Made by a program: the position numbers and the translations under genes | Shown: positions 1 through 44,800 of the stretch, in pieces | Position numbering within the stretch: position 1 is the stretch's first letter | How the letters are laid out: each line of letters begins with the position of its first letter | Assembly: GCF_004027225.2 (NCBI RefSeq) | Contig: NC_044282.2 | Location: 52,825,593 to 52,889,592 of the forward strand | Direction: 5' to 3' | Origin: Strigops habroptila | Taxonomy: Eukaryota > Chordata > Aves > Psittaciformes > Psittacidae | DNA length: 64,000 nt | The notes under the pieces: model-generated | Databases searched by the model: none | What the model saw: the letters and a program-made list of their open reading frames with translations, nothing else | Told to the model about the DNA's origin: nothing

Positions 1-65
1 TACCATTCAAGTTACCAAGACAGACAACAACTTTTTCCTACAAAATACAAATTAATTATACTAAC

Positions 66-32378
<32,313 letters not shown>

Positions 32379-32453
32379 CCCGGCGGAGCGGGGCGCGCCG
32401 CCCCTCACGGCAGCACGGCGCAGCAGGCCCAGCGCGGCCTCCCCGCTGACCGC

Positions 32454-32467
32454 GTCACCCCGGCAAC
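32454..32467. promoter_or_regulatory. RFX X-box in WDR35 promoter
   Basis: GTCACC-CC-GGCAAC matches the X-box consensus GTNRCC-N(0-3)-RGYAAC at every fixed position. It lies 76-89 bp upstream of the WDR35 ATG. RFX2/RFX3 and, in worms, DAF-19 bind such sites to switch on ciliary genes, so the site fits the gene. Binding itself is inferred. Confidence 0.8.
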
Positions 32468-33678
32468 CGCCGCCGGAAGTGAGCCCCGGGGCGCTCCTCT
32501 TCTTCCGGGAGCGGGAAGAGAAACACGGGCGCCATTAATGTGCTCTTACCCCCGTCTGGCCCCGACGCAGGGGCGCCGCCTCAGGCGCTGTCAGCCATGA
32601 GGCGCTGTCCTGCCTTCTGCCCGTCGCCTGCCGGCAGCCACGGCAGAGGATGGCTCCCCTGAGCGGGAAGGTGGGCTGGGGCTTTGCCCGCCCTGCCACA
32701 GTGATTAACGGTCGTACTCACCGTGGATAGAAAGCAGTGGTAATTCGTTAATAACGGTCACTCTGCTTTTACATGAGGGAAACCCGAAAGCTTGTGAATC
32801 CCAGATTGTTTGTACACAGTGTTTTTAGTGTAACTTGTATCTGTACATCCTGAGGGTTAGCCCAAGCTCAAGAGGTGCCCCGAGCGTAGCTGTTAACCGA
32901 AGTAACCGGCGGATGCGGCTGAGGCACTGGGCGCCCTTCCCGCTCCCTCGGAAGGTGCTCCCTGCACCTACGGCTAAGTCTGGTCGGGCAGTTACTCACA
33001 TTCACAGGTGAATAACGCCCTGATTCAGTGGGTTAGAGAGGGTAAGCGAGCCCCATGGAAGGATCAAGCCTGGACTCGTGCCGCAGGGGCTTCAGGAGCA
33101 GCCTGGCTCTGCAGCACTGGCTCCAAGCTAGGCTGGACGCAGCTGCAAAATAAATATTTTCCATACCGATGCTGTTTTGTAGCTGAACATGGGAGATGTG
33201 CAGCAGACTGTCCTGTGTCTTCTGCATCCTGCTCTTAAAACTCGCCTGCCTGACACAGGAGGAGCTAGAAGTGCTATGTCTCCCAGAGCATCTCCCTGGC
33301 TTTCACAGCGGCTAAGCACTCCACAGTGCAATTATCCACAATACAAACACTGAAATAGAAGCAATTTGTTTAATGTCAAAGGAGGATCACCTTGAAGCCA
33401 AGTTCTCAAACCTGCATCTTGTCAAGGTTAGTGCTCTTCCCCTCAGAGAAGCCATCTGGAAACGTAGAGTAATAGAGCCAGCCACATCGTTATCGTCATC
33501 ATCATTTTATTGACGTTACATGAACATGCAGCACTGAGGAGCACTGGGCACTCAGGTTTTTGACGGATGCCAACTTAGAAGCACGTACATAAGACAGACG
33601 TATAAATCAAAGCTGGCTGAACCCCTGTAAGCATTTTAGAACTGAATAAGATAGCTAACAGTAATTTAAAAAATGCCT

Positions 33679-33739
33679 GAGGTCAGGCAGTTGGACTAGA
33701 TGCTTGTTGTAGGTCTCTTCTAACAGAAATACTCTATTC
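33679..33739 (+). mobile_element. CR1 LINE tail scrap
   Basis: GGTCAGGCAGTTGGACTAGATGC...GGTCTCTTCTAACAG...CTCTATTC is a degenerate terminal CR1 piece of the same divergent type as that at 12,194. Confidence 0.65.
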
Positions 33740-35561
33740 AGAATAAAAATTTTAAAATACCACCCAAAAGATCAAATTTAGTTCTTTTCACAACAGTTCT
33801 CTACATTAGTCTGAAAGTTCTACTGCCCCAATAATTAAAACAATTTAATTACTCATTCCACATCTATATTTTAAGTCAAAATTTCAGTCAATAGGACATT
33901 CTGGTGTGTCCTATTTTAAAGATACCACATATGTCACTTTGGAGTTTTACCCATTGCTCACAAACACAAACTGAGACAAGATAATTGAACAGAGGAATTG
34001 AATGTAAATACTATCAGTTGTAATGTAAAATGGAGTTATGCACACTAATGCCTGAAACAAAGCCTGCCCAGCTGACAGCTTGCAAAACACATCTGGTCTT
34101 CAGGACAGTTTTCCACTATCATATAAAATTATACTTCTCATCTGACAACTGGCCTTAGTGTAAATGGGACTGATGTCATCCACTCCCAGTTGCCAAGAAG
34201 TTGAAAAGTCTTGCATTAGATTTACAACATGTTTATTCTTACCGATTACGGAGGCCAAGACACACTTCTGGCCTTCTAAATGCTTGTATAATACCCATGT
34301 CTAAGCAGAGGACATGAAAGTAAGCAAAGTGAATATAAAACCCCATGACTTACAGAAAAAATACACACAGCGCTTTGAGGAAGCAAGTGTAGCATAGCTA
34401 GCTTGTCCCATGCTAACTTTAATTGAACTACAGCAAATTAGTGTCAGTGGGGACACATCACAAAATAACAACCACAGACCAATCCAGCAGTCTTGGAGAG
34501 TTTATACTCTTATTTTTGTTCCATGTTCACCTGTGCTATTTAGTACTAATATCTATTATCCTAACATCACTGCATAGATACACCTGAAGTCCCACTCGTA
34601 TGTATGGTGAATGTGGCAAGTGAACTTCTGCCTGTTGATTTTCCTTGCAATTGTTTGTATCTATCATGTGCAGGGTATGAAGAAAGCACAGATGTCATTA
34701 TAATATGTCCTTGGCATACCAGCTACTGATGAAATATTTTGTGTAATAATTATATTGTAGATCTCTACAAAATACATTAGATTTTTCAATTCTTTAAGAA
34801 AATATATTATTAATAATCATAGTTTTGTCTCCATCTTCAAATATATTTAAATATAGTTTCTAAAGTATTTGGATGATTATAAATGCCGAGTGTACAAAAT
34901 GAGTGAATTCCTTTAACGATTAAATTTTTTAATTGTTAGCTTGCGTGTTTTATTCTACAAGCCCAATTGACACAAGTAGTCTCAGTACTTGACTTCTCAA
35001 TCTTGTCCATGGAACAAGAACAGAAATAACTGACTAATAACATAAGTAAATCTTGCAGGATGAAAAACTAAAATTTGGAGGATGCCTTTATCCTTCTGAG
35101 TGTTAAACAACATTATTAATACTTGAAAATACTATAAAACCTTTTATCTATATTAACAAGGACTTGCAGGTTTTAAAATCAAATTATTATTTTCCCAACT
35201 ATGTGACTTGGGCGTAGTGCACTGTTTAATTCTGTCAGTATCTTCCATTTATGCCTCCTTTATCTTTGAGGGTTTGTTTCCCTGTTTTTGGTAAACCTTT
35301 TATTTCATAACACACATAATTTTTCAGTTGTATATACAAAACATTCCAACATCAGCGTGCATAACATAATTTATTTTGTTAAAATACATTACAAGACCCC
35401 AACTTACTTTCTCATTTAATGGATAGAAGACATGGACACATTATTTACTCTGCCTTGCTATTTCACAGTTTTATACAATGTCATATACTGTATCCATTCT
35501 TTTTTTTTCTTTTTTTCTGTATTTACTTTTAAACAAGATAATAAAAATGCAGTTATTGCAG

Positions 35562-35608
35562 AAAAGCAGTACCTGCTGTACTGCTTGTACAACAAAGCAC
35601 AGCAGGTA
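35562..35608 (-). other. Inverted repeat in predicted MATN3 3' UTR
   Basis: TACCTGCTGT (35,570-35,579) and its perfect complement ACAGCAGGTA (35,599-35,608) flank a 19-nt spacer. A second, overlapping pairing is GCAGTA with TACTGC. It lies about 200 nt past the stop in the transcript. It could fold as an RNA hairpin, but ten pairs can also arise by chance. Confidence 0.5.
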
Positions 35609-35810
35609 TAGATAGCTTTATGGTTATAAAGCGACTGCGCATGAAGATCCTCAGGGTCTGTTGTCTTCCTGAAGTCTTCTTGACATATTATTTGTCAGTA
35701 ATAACAAACCAACTGCTGTTTTGTGAGCTGTGCCACAAAATAAAGCTTGCTGAACTCAATAAAAAGCATTGATTCTGAAAGAGTATTTGAAAATTAAGTA
35801 AAATGATAGC

Positions 35811-35866
35811 TCAGACAACCTGCTGCCTGCCTTGATATGCCTCCAGCTTCTCAGACACTTCATCTA
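35811..35866 (-). CDS. MATN3: MATN3 exon 8, end of coiled coil and stop
   Basis: With the split Leu, it codes [18 protein letters not shown] and stops at TGA. The acceptor ends in AC (CTGACCAC) and is preceded by CCCTTAACC, a U12 branch site about 11 nt away. The heptad pattern (L-xxx-V-xx-L) continues exon 7. The tail after KLEAY differs from human (which ends NEYGQIHR), so the last ten residues are less certain by homology, but the frame and splice signals agree. Confidence 0.87.
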
Positions 35867-38800
35867 GTGGTCAGTGGTTAAGGGCAAAAAATTCAATGTC
35901 TACAAGTTTTGTTTTATCTATAAACTTTCTCATTGCTACATTTTCAACAAACAGTCTGTTTTCTAGATGAGGTCAATACATGCATGAACCAGAGATTTCA
36001 AAACATTTTAGAGATGTGCCAAGGTCTGGCAACTTCCCAAATGATCTCAACAACCCTAATTTCTTAGAAGGAGTTGGACCAAGTGACATTCAGAGCTGAA
36101 GAGCAGCAGGTGGCTGTCTCTGCTGCTTTTTCCATGTTGCCTTGAAAGGATGCCAGGGATACAAATTGCCCACCAAAGAATAACTTTGGAAGAAAGCCTC
36201 AGTTATTTGTAATAAAGTATATTCCTAACTTGAAACCACTGCATTTTATTCCTTATCTCTTGGGAAGAAAGACTGATCTCTGAAGGACGCGATACTATTG
36301 AGATGATGTTACAGGTTTCATTATCTTGGTATTCAGTTTTAACTACCTGGATTCCATGGAATTATATATTACAATCCAAGGAAAATCAGCATCTTCCCTT
36401 CACTTTTTCCAGACAGATAAACTGAACTCCAATCACACTGCAAGCAGAGGGATTTGCAATCAGATCTTACAAAAATAACTGAATTTATTCAAGCACTGGG
36501 GAAGTCTTGTGTCGTTGGCAGAAGTTTTCATTTGGCTTTCAGAAACTTTGGCGACCTGAGAAATTAGTTTATCTGTATAAATGAGTTCACATATAAAACT
36601 TACTAGTTTGCTCTCCTTCTTTGATTAATCCTAAATACTCCACTCTTCCTTGATTTTGAAGGCACAGGGATCAGGATGACAACCACAGGCGTAGTGCTCA
36701 TCTAAGTCAATTCCTATTTGAACAAGAGCACCTTTTACAGGAAAAAAGCATGCAGTCTCAAAAATTTCCAGTGATGGAAATCTACTACAATCCTTGGCAA
36801 ATTGTAACAGTGATCAACCACTGTCACATCTAAAAATTGTGCCTTATGATGAACCACAGTTTGCCCAGCTTTAACTTCCAGTTACTAGTTCCTGCTGTGC
36901 CATCTGAGGGCATTTATTATAGCATTCAGGTTTGCTGTGGTTCAGAGTTCACTACTTTCACTTTTTTGTTTGTTTTTTCCTCTCCCAGATGTTTGTAAAA
37001 TGTCTAATCTGGGGGCTGACCGCATTTCACTGCCACAGGCGCCTCACTGCAGCAAATGAAGCCAGCAAATTCCAGCGCAGCGCAACTCACACCCAACAGC
37101 CGGTACCTTGGGTGAATCATGGAGCCAAGGTTTGCCTCCAACCTCATCACCCTGCCTCCCAGCTCTCCCATTCTCCTATATCCCAGCAGCTATATATTCA
37201 TAGGCTAGCACATTTTCATGGGAAAGAAGAAGGTCCATGAAAATTGGTTGGGACAATGCCTGCCTGCAGAGGTGGGATGAAGAGGAATACTGCAGCTAAT
37301 GGGACTGTGTTAACCCTGCATGTGAAGTTGTCTTGAAAATTTTGGGACATAATAGGAGGGCTCAAAACTGAGCATTTGCTATAACAGTAAAAGTTGTCTG
37401 GAAGAATTATGAATAAAGCAGTGCTTGATGTTCAACATAGCATATATAACCTAGGGGACGTGGGCATATATATTTTATTTGTATCTTGGTACTAAAGCCC
37501 TTCAATGAAGTGTAAAAACATTCTGGTATTTGAAACAACCAGGATTTTGCTCCATAACGTTTCTAAAATCAGCATGAAAACACTTTCTGTTTTAAGGGAT
37601 GTTCCTTCCATGGCTTATATCAAAACAGCTACCTCTAAAATACCATTCTTCTGAATGCAGAAGATCATGTAAGAAAAAGGATATATTTTGTAGACAGAGC
37701 TTCAAGGCGTGAGGTGACCGAGTCCTGTAGGGCAGCTATGGCTTCACACTTACAGGACTCTTCAGTAGTTACGAGACTGCTCACTGTGGCTCCTAAGAGA
37801 GAAAACAGCATTTAGAATATTTATGACAATTATCAAACACTTAAATCCCAGGAAAACGCTTGATTCTGCAACAGGAGTTGACCTCATGCTGTGAGACTAT
37901 AGCAAGCACTGAAACCCAGGGCAGTCGGGAAGAAGGGATAGCAGTGAGTGATGGCTGGTGTGTAGTCAGAGACACAAATTCCACTAGACCAGGTTGCTCA
38001 AAGCCCCTGGCCTTGAACACTGCCAGAGATGGGGCAGCCACAGCTTCTCTGGACAACCTGTGCGAGTGCCTCACCACCCTCGCAGTAAACAATTTCTTAC
38101 TTATATCTAAATGTATCTAAAGAGAAACTAAATCTATCTATACAAAAATCAAGGTTGCTGCCCTGTCAGAGCTGGATTGTAATGGCATTTGGAGTACCCA
38201 TCACTGCCAAACACAGCACTTCTGAGAATGCATTAGTCCAAAATTAAGCCTCTAGGAGTTTTGCAAGCCAAGCAGGAAGGCACGTAGATTTTAACCTCAA
38301 AAAGAGTCAGTCAGTGTCAGAGATTCATCAGTTTCCATCAGTTTCTGATATGTAGATGGAATTTAGATACTGAAATCTCAGCTTGGAAAGAAATCAGAAG
38401 AATTTAATTTACCACTGGTAAATACTACAAAAATGAAAGCAGGAACACATGTATTCATTTAAAATACTAAGCAATAGAGATTCAGCTAGATTATCAATGT
38501 GTATCACCCCACAAGTAGTCTTGGTTTGTAATGTTGACAATATACATGCATAGGGAGTATAATTTTTGATTCGAGAGGTGTGAACAGTCCAATGTCGCAT
38601 GAATATGGATAGAGGGAACAACCCCTTCAAACAGGCCCAAATTAGTTTAAAATCTAGTAAAAAGGCACAGCAATATTAATGGAGGAGCCAGCTAGTATGG
38701 CAGAGAAGTCATTAGCCTCCTAAGAAAGAGAAAGCAAGCACTGCCCCACTCCACAGTGGTTCTGTTGAACCCGTTCCTAGGTCTTGCCCTCTGTCTTCCA

Positions 38801-41800
38801 GACTTACGGGGGACCAGCCTCAGCTGTCCTGAAGAATTCCTTTTTCTCCATAATCCACCACAAGACCAGGGATGATCACAAAGGGCTCAGAGACGATAAT
38901 TTCATTGTGGTATGATGTCAGACATCTGCTGATGACTGTGAGTTCTTAGCTACATGAAAGGCAATTTAACCTTACCTACTCTATAAGGAAAATAGGTGTT
39001 AAGCTGCACCACTTGCTGCAGGCTTATAACAAACATATCAGCAGCCACGGAAGCACAAGTACTGTAGTGAGATTACCATCTACATCTGAGACCAGAATAA
39101 TAAGTTTCCAAAGGTAGAGCCTTCTTAAAAGAGGGCCCACAAGTATGAAATACCTGTTTAACAAGTTATCAAGAGGTCTTACTTGCATGTAAAATCTGTC
39201 TCTTTATACATGGGGTTTTTTTACATTGCCTCCAAAGGCAACAACAGCAGATTATTCAGTTATTTTTTCTGTAAGTTTATAAATGCATAGCTGATAAATG
39301 CCAAACAAATAATGTGAGCATTATAACAGTAAAACAATAGAAATATTATACCTGGATACAACTTCTCACCTTTTTTTTTTTCTTTTTCTGAATTTTGGGG
39401 GTTTCTTTTTTTGTTTCTCAACCATGCCATTGATACTTCCATTTTGCAGGGAAACTGCAAAATCTATGAACAGATTCATTTCTAGCAGTGGAGAAATCAA
39501 TTTGTCTTAGAGCCCATATTGAAACTGGTGTCTCCTTGATTCCACTGAACCGGTATTTGTTCAGCTCCCTTCTTTGGAATGTTTCACAGGCTTTATGGTT
39601 AATGTACAAAGAAGAGCTGTTCAGGAGTCAGCTGGAGGAAGGCCAGTTCAAAATATCACACCAACATGGTTGGTTTCCAACCAGCTACCAGGGTTTTTTT
39701 ATGTTTGCAATTAAATTCTCCAACGACAGATCCAGATCCAGATTGTCCTTGGATTATGTCTGTTTTAACGAAATTACTTTTCCAGCCAACCTTGGCAAAT
39801 GCCCAAGGGTACCCTGAAGTCTTCTACAGTCCTTCTGTGAAATGTAGAGTCTTCCAGTATTTGATATTCAAAATCTTGGACAGACCTGTTGCCACTGGGA
39901 TGCCCAGCAAGTCATACAGAACATGCTAGAGTTGCGTTTTTATACTGCATTTATGTTTAAGTCCAGACCTATTAAAAATTACTATATTTGCAGATGGTGT
40001 TCGGCTATATACACCTATTTTATAACTTTGCTCTTACATGGGGTTCTTAGCCACTTGGTGTAATGGCAAGTTATTCCTGCTCTGAACCAGAAATTGTACT
40101 AGGTACCTCTTGAGGTCCCTTCCAGTCTGACTATGATTCTGAATTAAATGGTGGAGAGATTCTGGCAATAGTTGATGCCAGTATTGCCCATCTGAAGGAA
40201 AAACAGTGCATTCATGCCTGCCCCACTCATCTTGGAGGAGTGGACAAGAAGATATGGTTTGGCACTGCAGTTCTTCTGACACCAGTTCTGTTCGTCTGTG
40301 CCTCCCCACCATCCTCCAAGTGCTGGTACACGATTGAGACAGATGCCCCAGAGCCTTGCTTTGCCAATCCCCCCAGGTATTCCCATTTCATAAGAAACTG
40401 CAGATTATAACAGATTATACATTTTTTTTAAATACAGTGAAGTCCTTAAAAGTATGGTGATAAGTAAGAGTCAACTGTAGTTTTAAATACAATAACTGCT
40501 ATACAAGAAGGATCAAATTAGCTTGATACATTAGTGGAAACAAGTAGAAAAGAATGAGAAGGGGTTATACTTTCAGGGAGTTTGTGAGTTGACAGAATGC
40601 TTCTTAAGCAGATTAAAAGGCTTTGATACATTAAAGAGAGGTACTTCAGTAAATATATTCAGGGGGAAAAAAACACAACAAAAACAAACAAACCCAGAAC
40701 ATTAAATTATTAATTGAGCATGTTTTCTCATCTGGATTTAAGGTAAAGCCTTCATATCAGTCACAGGTACATGATCCACCATTACTCACACAGACCTGCT
40801 CACAGTCATGGGTTCCTGGTGCAGACACATCGGTTCCTACAGAATGCATTTTGGAGAAGCGGTTACCCAAAAACAGGATGATAGCTTTTTAATGCTTCCC
40901 AATGGCAATGGTTTTCCATGTGGGAGCCTATCCTACATGAATCTTACTGGGAACTACTGAGATGTGTAACTGATCTTGCCCTGGAGCAGTGAGATGAACT
41001 AATTGCCTTACTGGGGTCTTCCTCAGCCCTTGCTTTGTACAGTCTGTGCTCACTCGGACTGCAGCTGGCTGGCGTCACGAGATGTGAAGTGCCAGGTCAC
41101 CTCCAAAGGCATGCTAGGAAAAGTTTCCAGTACGCAGTAACTTTAGTCAGGAGACCAGGAAGGAAAGAAACCTTCTAAAATGATTGCATATTTACTATGA
41201 CACAAAGTCCCTGGGAAGCTAAAGAAACAAATGGCAACATGAATTCAGTTGAGAGGGGAGGACATCACATCAAACTGTCTCCTGCGTGGTGGTACACAGA
41301 TTCACAGTACTGCAAAGTGTTTTACTGTGCGACTAACCCCAATTCTTCTCTCTTTAATTATGTCTCAGTTCTGGGCTTGCTGAATATTGCATAATATTTT
41401 TTTACATATAGTGAAGGCCTTAGTTGTAAGATGATAAAGACCAAATGGTAAGCAGTTACTAGCATTGTTGCCTATAAAGTGCTTTGCATCTCTGAACGTT
41501 GCTCAAAGTGGTAAAGGCAGAGTGACACAGAACTGTCTTATAACATGTGAATGCATGTGAAAGTTTCTAAACAGATCCAAACCTTCTAATGAGAGCTACT
41601 TCAATATATGTACTGAGCTGGGGAGGGTGTGGGGCATATGGAACAGCAATCTGCTCTTACTTGAGCACGTCTTCTTGTCTGGGTTCAGGGTGTAGCCTTG
41701 GTAACAGTCACAGGTATAGGACAGATCGTCTCTCACACAGACCTGATCACAGTCATGCCTTCCGGGTTCACACATGTCCACAGCTGAGGAAGGCACATGA

Positions 41801-44800
41801 GAATAGAAGAATATTAATCAATACCCAAATCTTCAGATTTTTAAATTGGTGTTAGTAATTCCATTTTGCAAGCATATATTCATTTGGAATCAAACCAGGA
41901 TGTTTTTATTGCACGTCAGCACGCTATTAGCCATAGCAGGGAAAACAAAGAGCGTTTTCATCTGGCAATCAGCATCATAAAATTAATACAATTTTTGGAA
42001 TATTGGCAACACTGTTTTGGAGTTATAACAGATTGCAAAAGGAACTGAATTAGCAGTGATCCAGTTGCAAAATAATTATCCAGAGGAATTTCAGAGAACA
42101 AATAACTGGATTTTAAGAAATTATTTGGCATGATTTCAGCTCTAATTGGGTTGTATAAGACGCTGTTTTACAGAGTGAAAACACTGTAAACAGAAGAGTA
42201 TACATGGCTGTTGAAAAAAAGAGACATGGTACCCGCTGCCAGTTACAAAGTGGGCACCTTATGTGTGAGGCTGATAATTTCTGCCAAATTTAACACGTCA
42301 ACTCCGAAAGGGCAAGTTGAGAGGGAGTTCCTATATTTGGATATCTTTGCAGTAAGGAGGTCCAGTAAGGCACAAGGAAAGAAAGAATGATGGAAAGAAA
42401 GAACGAAGGGAAAGAAAAATTAAAAAAGGAAAAGTCAAGACCCCTCCTGGACCTAGACTATTTTTGTTGCATCACAAACACCTGTATTGTTGAGAAACAC
42501 TTGGATAATTTACCAGAGAAATAAGAGAAATTAACCTGGCTTTTAAGAGCTACTTGCTTTTAGCTGAACACAATATTTCCTTAATCAGGTCTCACCTGAG
42601 CAAGTCTTCTTGTCTGCATTCAGAGTGTATCCTTCATAGCAGTCACAGCTGTAGGATCCATCATTATTCAAACAGACCTGTGCACAATCATGCCTTCCAG
42701 GTGCACACATGTCCATGGCTGTGGTGAACCATGTTTTAGAAAAGAAACTTATTTATCTCTCCCAGACACCCAAGCATTTTAAATGCTTCAACATTTATAA
42801 ATACACTTTAATTAGGATTCAAATTACGATTCAGCCAGCACCCTACTACATTATTATATTATGCTGCAGACAACTAAATTCAGTTACTAATTGTTTAATG
42901 GAGGAGGCAGATACCAGGACTGCAAGACATTACTACACCACATCTCACGCAAGTCTGATTTTCATGAGCAATTATAACAGTGCTGAATATGCCCAGTAAG
43001 GATGAAGCTAAAACACCATACTGAGATGAGCAATAACCTGCTGTGTGCCAAGGCAGAAGTTGTTTCTTGCAATATTAGCAGTAACTATGGTGAGTCCAAA
43101 TATAACTTCATACTTTTTGTCCATGAGCTGAAGACAGACACAAAAAGCCAGGCAAGGTATGTAGAAATGCTATTAAATGGCAGAGAGATAAAAACCCTAG
43201 TGAGAAAAAAAACAAACACACAAATAAGCAGGAGCATTAGAAGATTATGTTCTGTCTTCAGAAACAAGAAGAGTGAAAACTTTAGTGAGAAGAATGCTTA
43301 TGTGCTCTCAAAGGGAGAGATGCACTTACCAGTTATACAATAGCTACCCTAAGGCTGGTGCTGCTCAGAACTTGTGGATTAAAAGAAACAACAAAGAGAA
43401 GTATTTGGAGGAAAAGAAGTTTTTATAATAGGCTATTTTTTCAGGGTGCCAATTCAAGGAGTAGGAAAGGAAGAAGCTGCTGCCGGTGTAAGACTGGGGT
43501 TGCCGTATAGCAGAGCCCAGCACAGCTTTGGGAGCAGAAGCAGCAAGCTGTAAAACCCCCTGAGTTTTACAGGGGAGAGATGGAGAGCACAGGAAAGATG
43601 GAGAGCACATGGGAAGATTATCAGGCTTTAAATTCTCTATGGGCAAATGGCACTAACTCTCCAGTGGAGACCCATTGCTGCAGGGCATCTCCAAGTAGGT
43701 TCATTCTCTCACAGGGGCTAAGTTTATGAAGTACTGTGAAGACCATGAAATGGTAGGTGAGTGCCACATTGCATTTTTTTAATCAATGCATTGAAAGAAA
43801 AATACAATGCTATTGTTATTGGAACCAAGGGGAAAAGCTCCAGGTGAATTTTTGTTTTAAGAGTTGATGTCTGTAAGCAATTTTTCAACTAGAAAAAATC
43901 AATATAACTCACAGAAAACATGACCATGTCTCCATGAGTTTCATGTATTAAAGTAGCCTTTAATTCCTACCTGAGCAAGTCTTCTTATCTGAATTCAGGG
44001 TGTAGCCTTCATAGCAGTCACAGACATAGGATCCATTGTTTCTCACACAGATCTGATCACATTCATGCCTTCCAGGTGCACACATGTCCACAGCTGTAAA
44101 ACACACATTAAAAAAAACAAGTCATTGTTAATAAAAAGTAGTTTGAGATGGAGTGCATCTTCACATTTTTTGATATATTTTGATTTGGAATCAGCTCAGA
44201 AATGGCAGTAGTAATTGAAAGAATTAGAATAACTGGTAGGAGAAAGTATCTATACTGTGTCTACATCTGAAGTCTTTGTTTTGGCATCCTAATGAATGGA
44301 TCTGTAGGCATAATAAAAAGGATGGTGATGGAATCAAACTATTTCTCACCATTACTTGCAGCAAAGTTTTATTTATTATTGAAGATACAGATGGTCACTG
44401 TTTCAACAGAAATACACAAGTAGCTTCTCAAATCCATTATGGTGTTAAAAAGTGATATTTTTCTAGTTGAGCATATTTACCAAAGGAGTAATACCTGAGC
44501 AGGTTCTCTTATCTGGATTCAGAGCGTAGCCGCCATAGCAATCACAAAGGTAGGATCCGCTGTTACTCACACAGACCTGCTCACAGTCATGGGCCCCAAG
44601 AGCACACACATTTGCAGCTAAAGGGTATTTACAGAAAAGGAATTTCAGTCATCCCAGAGGAGAGGAACAGTCATTAATAATTTATGCTTACAAAAGTACA
44701 TCTTGCACTGTTTGCTGGATTAGTAGCAGTAAATGTCAGCGCTGTGTCACTGTCACACAAAGTTACAGGCATCTTTTGCATCATTCTGTAGCCAGAAGAA

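Larger units (their letters stand above)
32651..35810. other. Interval between WDR35 promoter and MATN3 stop codon
   Basis: 3.2 kb that must contain the MATN3 3' UTR (minus strand, from 35,810 down). Several AATAAA signals occur on the minus strand, near 35,370, 35,299, 34,231 and 33,506; I cannot tell which is used. The part from 32,651 to 33,330 is moderately GC-rich flank of the WDR35 island. One small CR1 scrap lies at 33,679-33,739. Confidence 0.6.
37793..41660. other. MATN3 intron 6
   Basis: 3.9 kb intron between EGF repeat 4 and the coiled coil. It contains the EGF pseudo-exon (40,714-40,836) and two CR1 fragments (37,978-38,115 and 40,057-40,140). The remainder has no recognised feature. 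Confidence 0.85.

Noticed and set aside
36932-37240. 102-codon plus-strand frame inside the U12 intron
   Set aside because: No homology recognised; low-complexity Ser/His-rich translation typical of a chance frame.
39488-39817. 109-codon plus-strand frame in MATN3 intron 6
   Set aside because: No recognisable domain, no splice context and ordinary AT-rich intron composition.
40757-40759. The TGA in place of a cysteine codon might encode selenocysteine
   Set aside because: A second cysteine is also lost and the splice donor is destroyed, so the exon is simply decayed.
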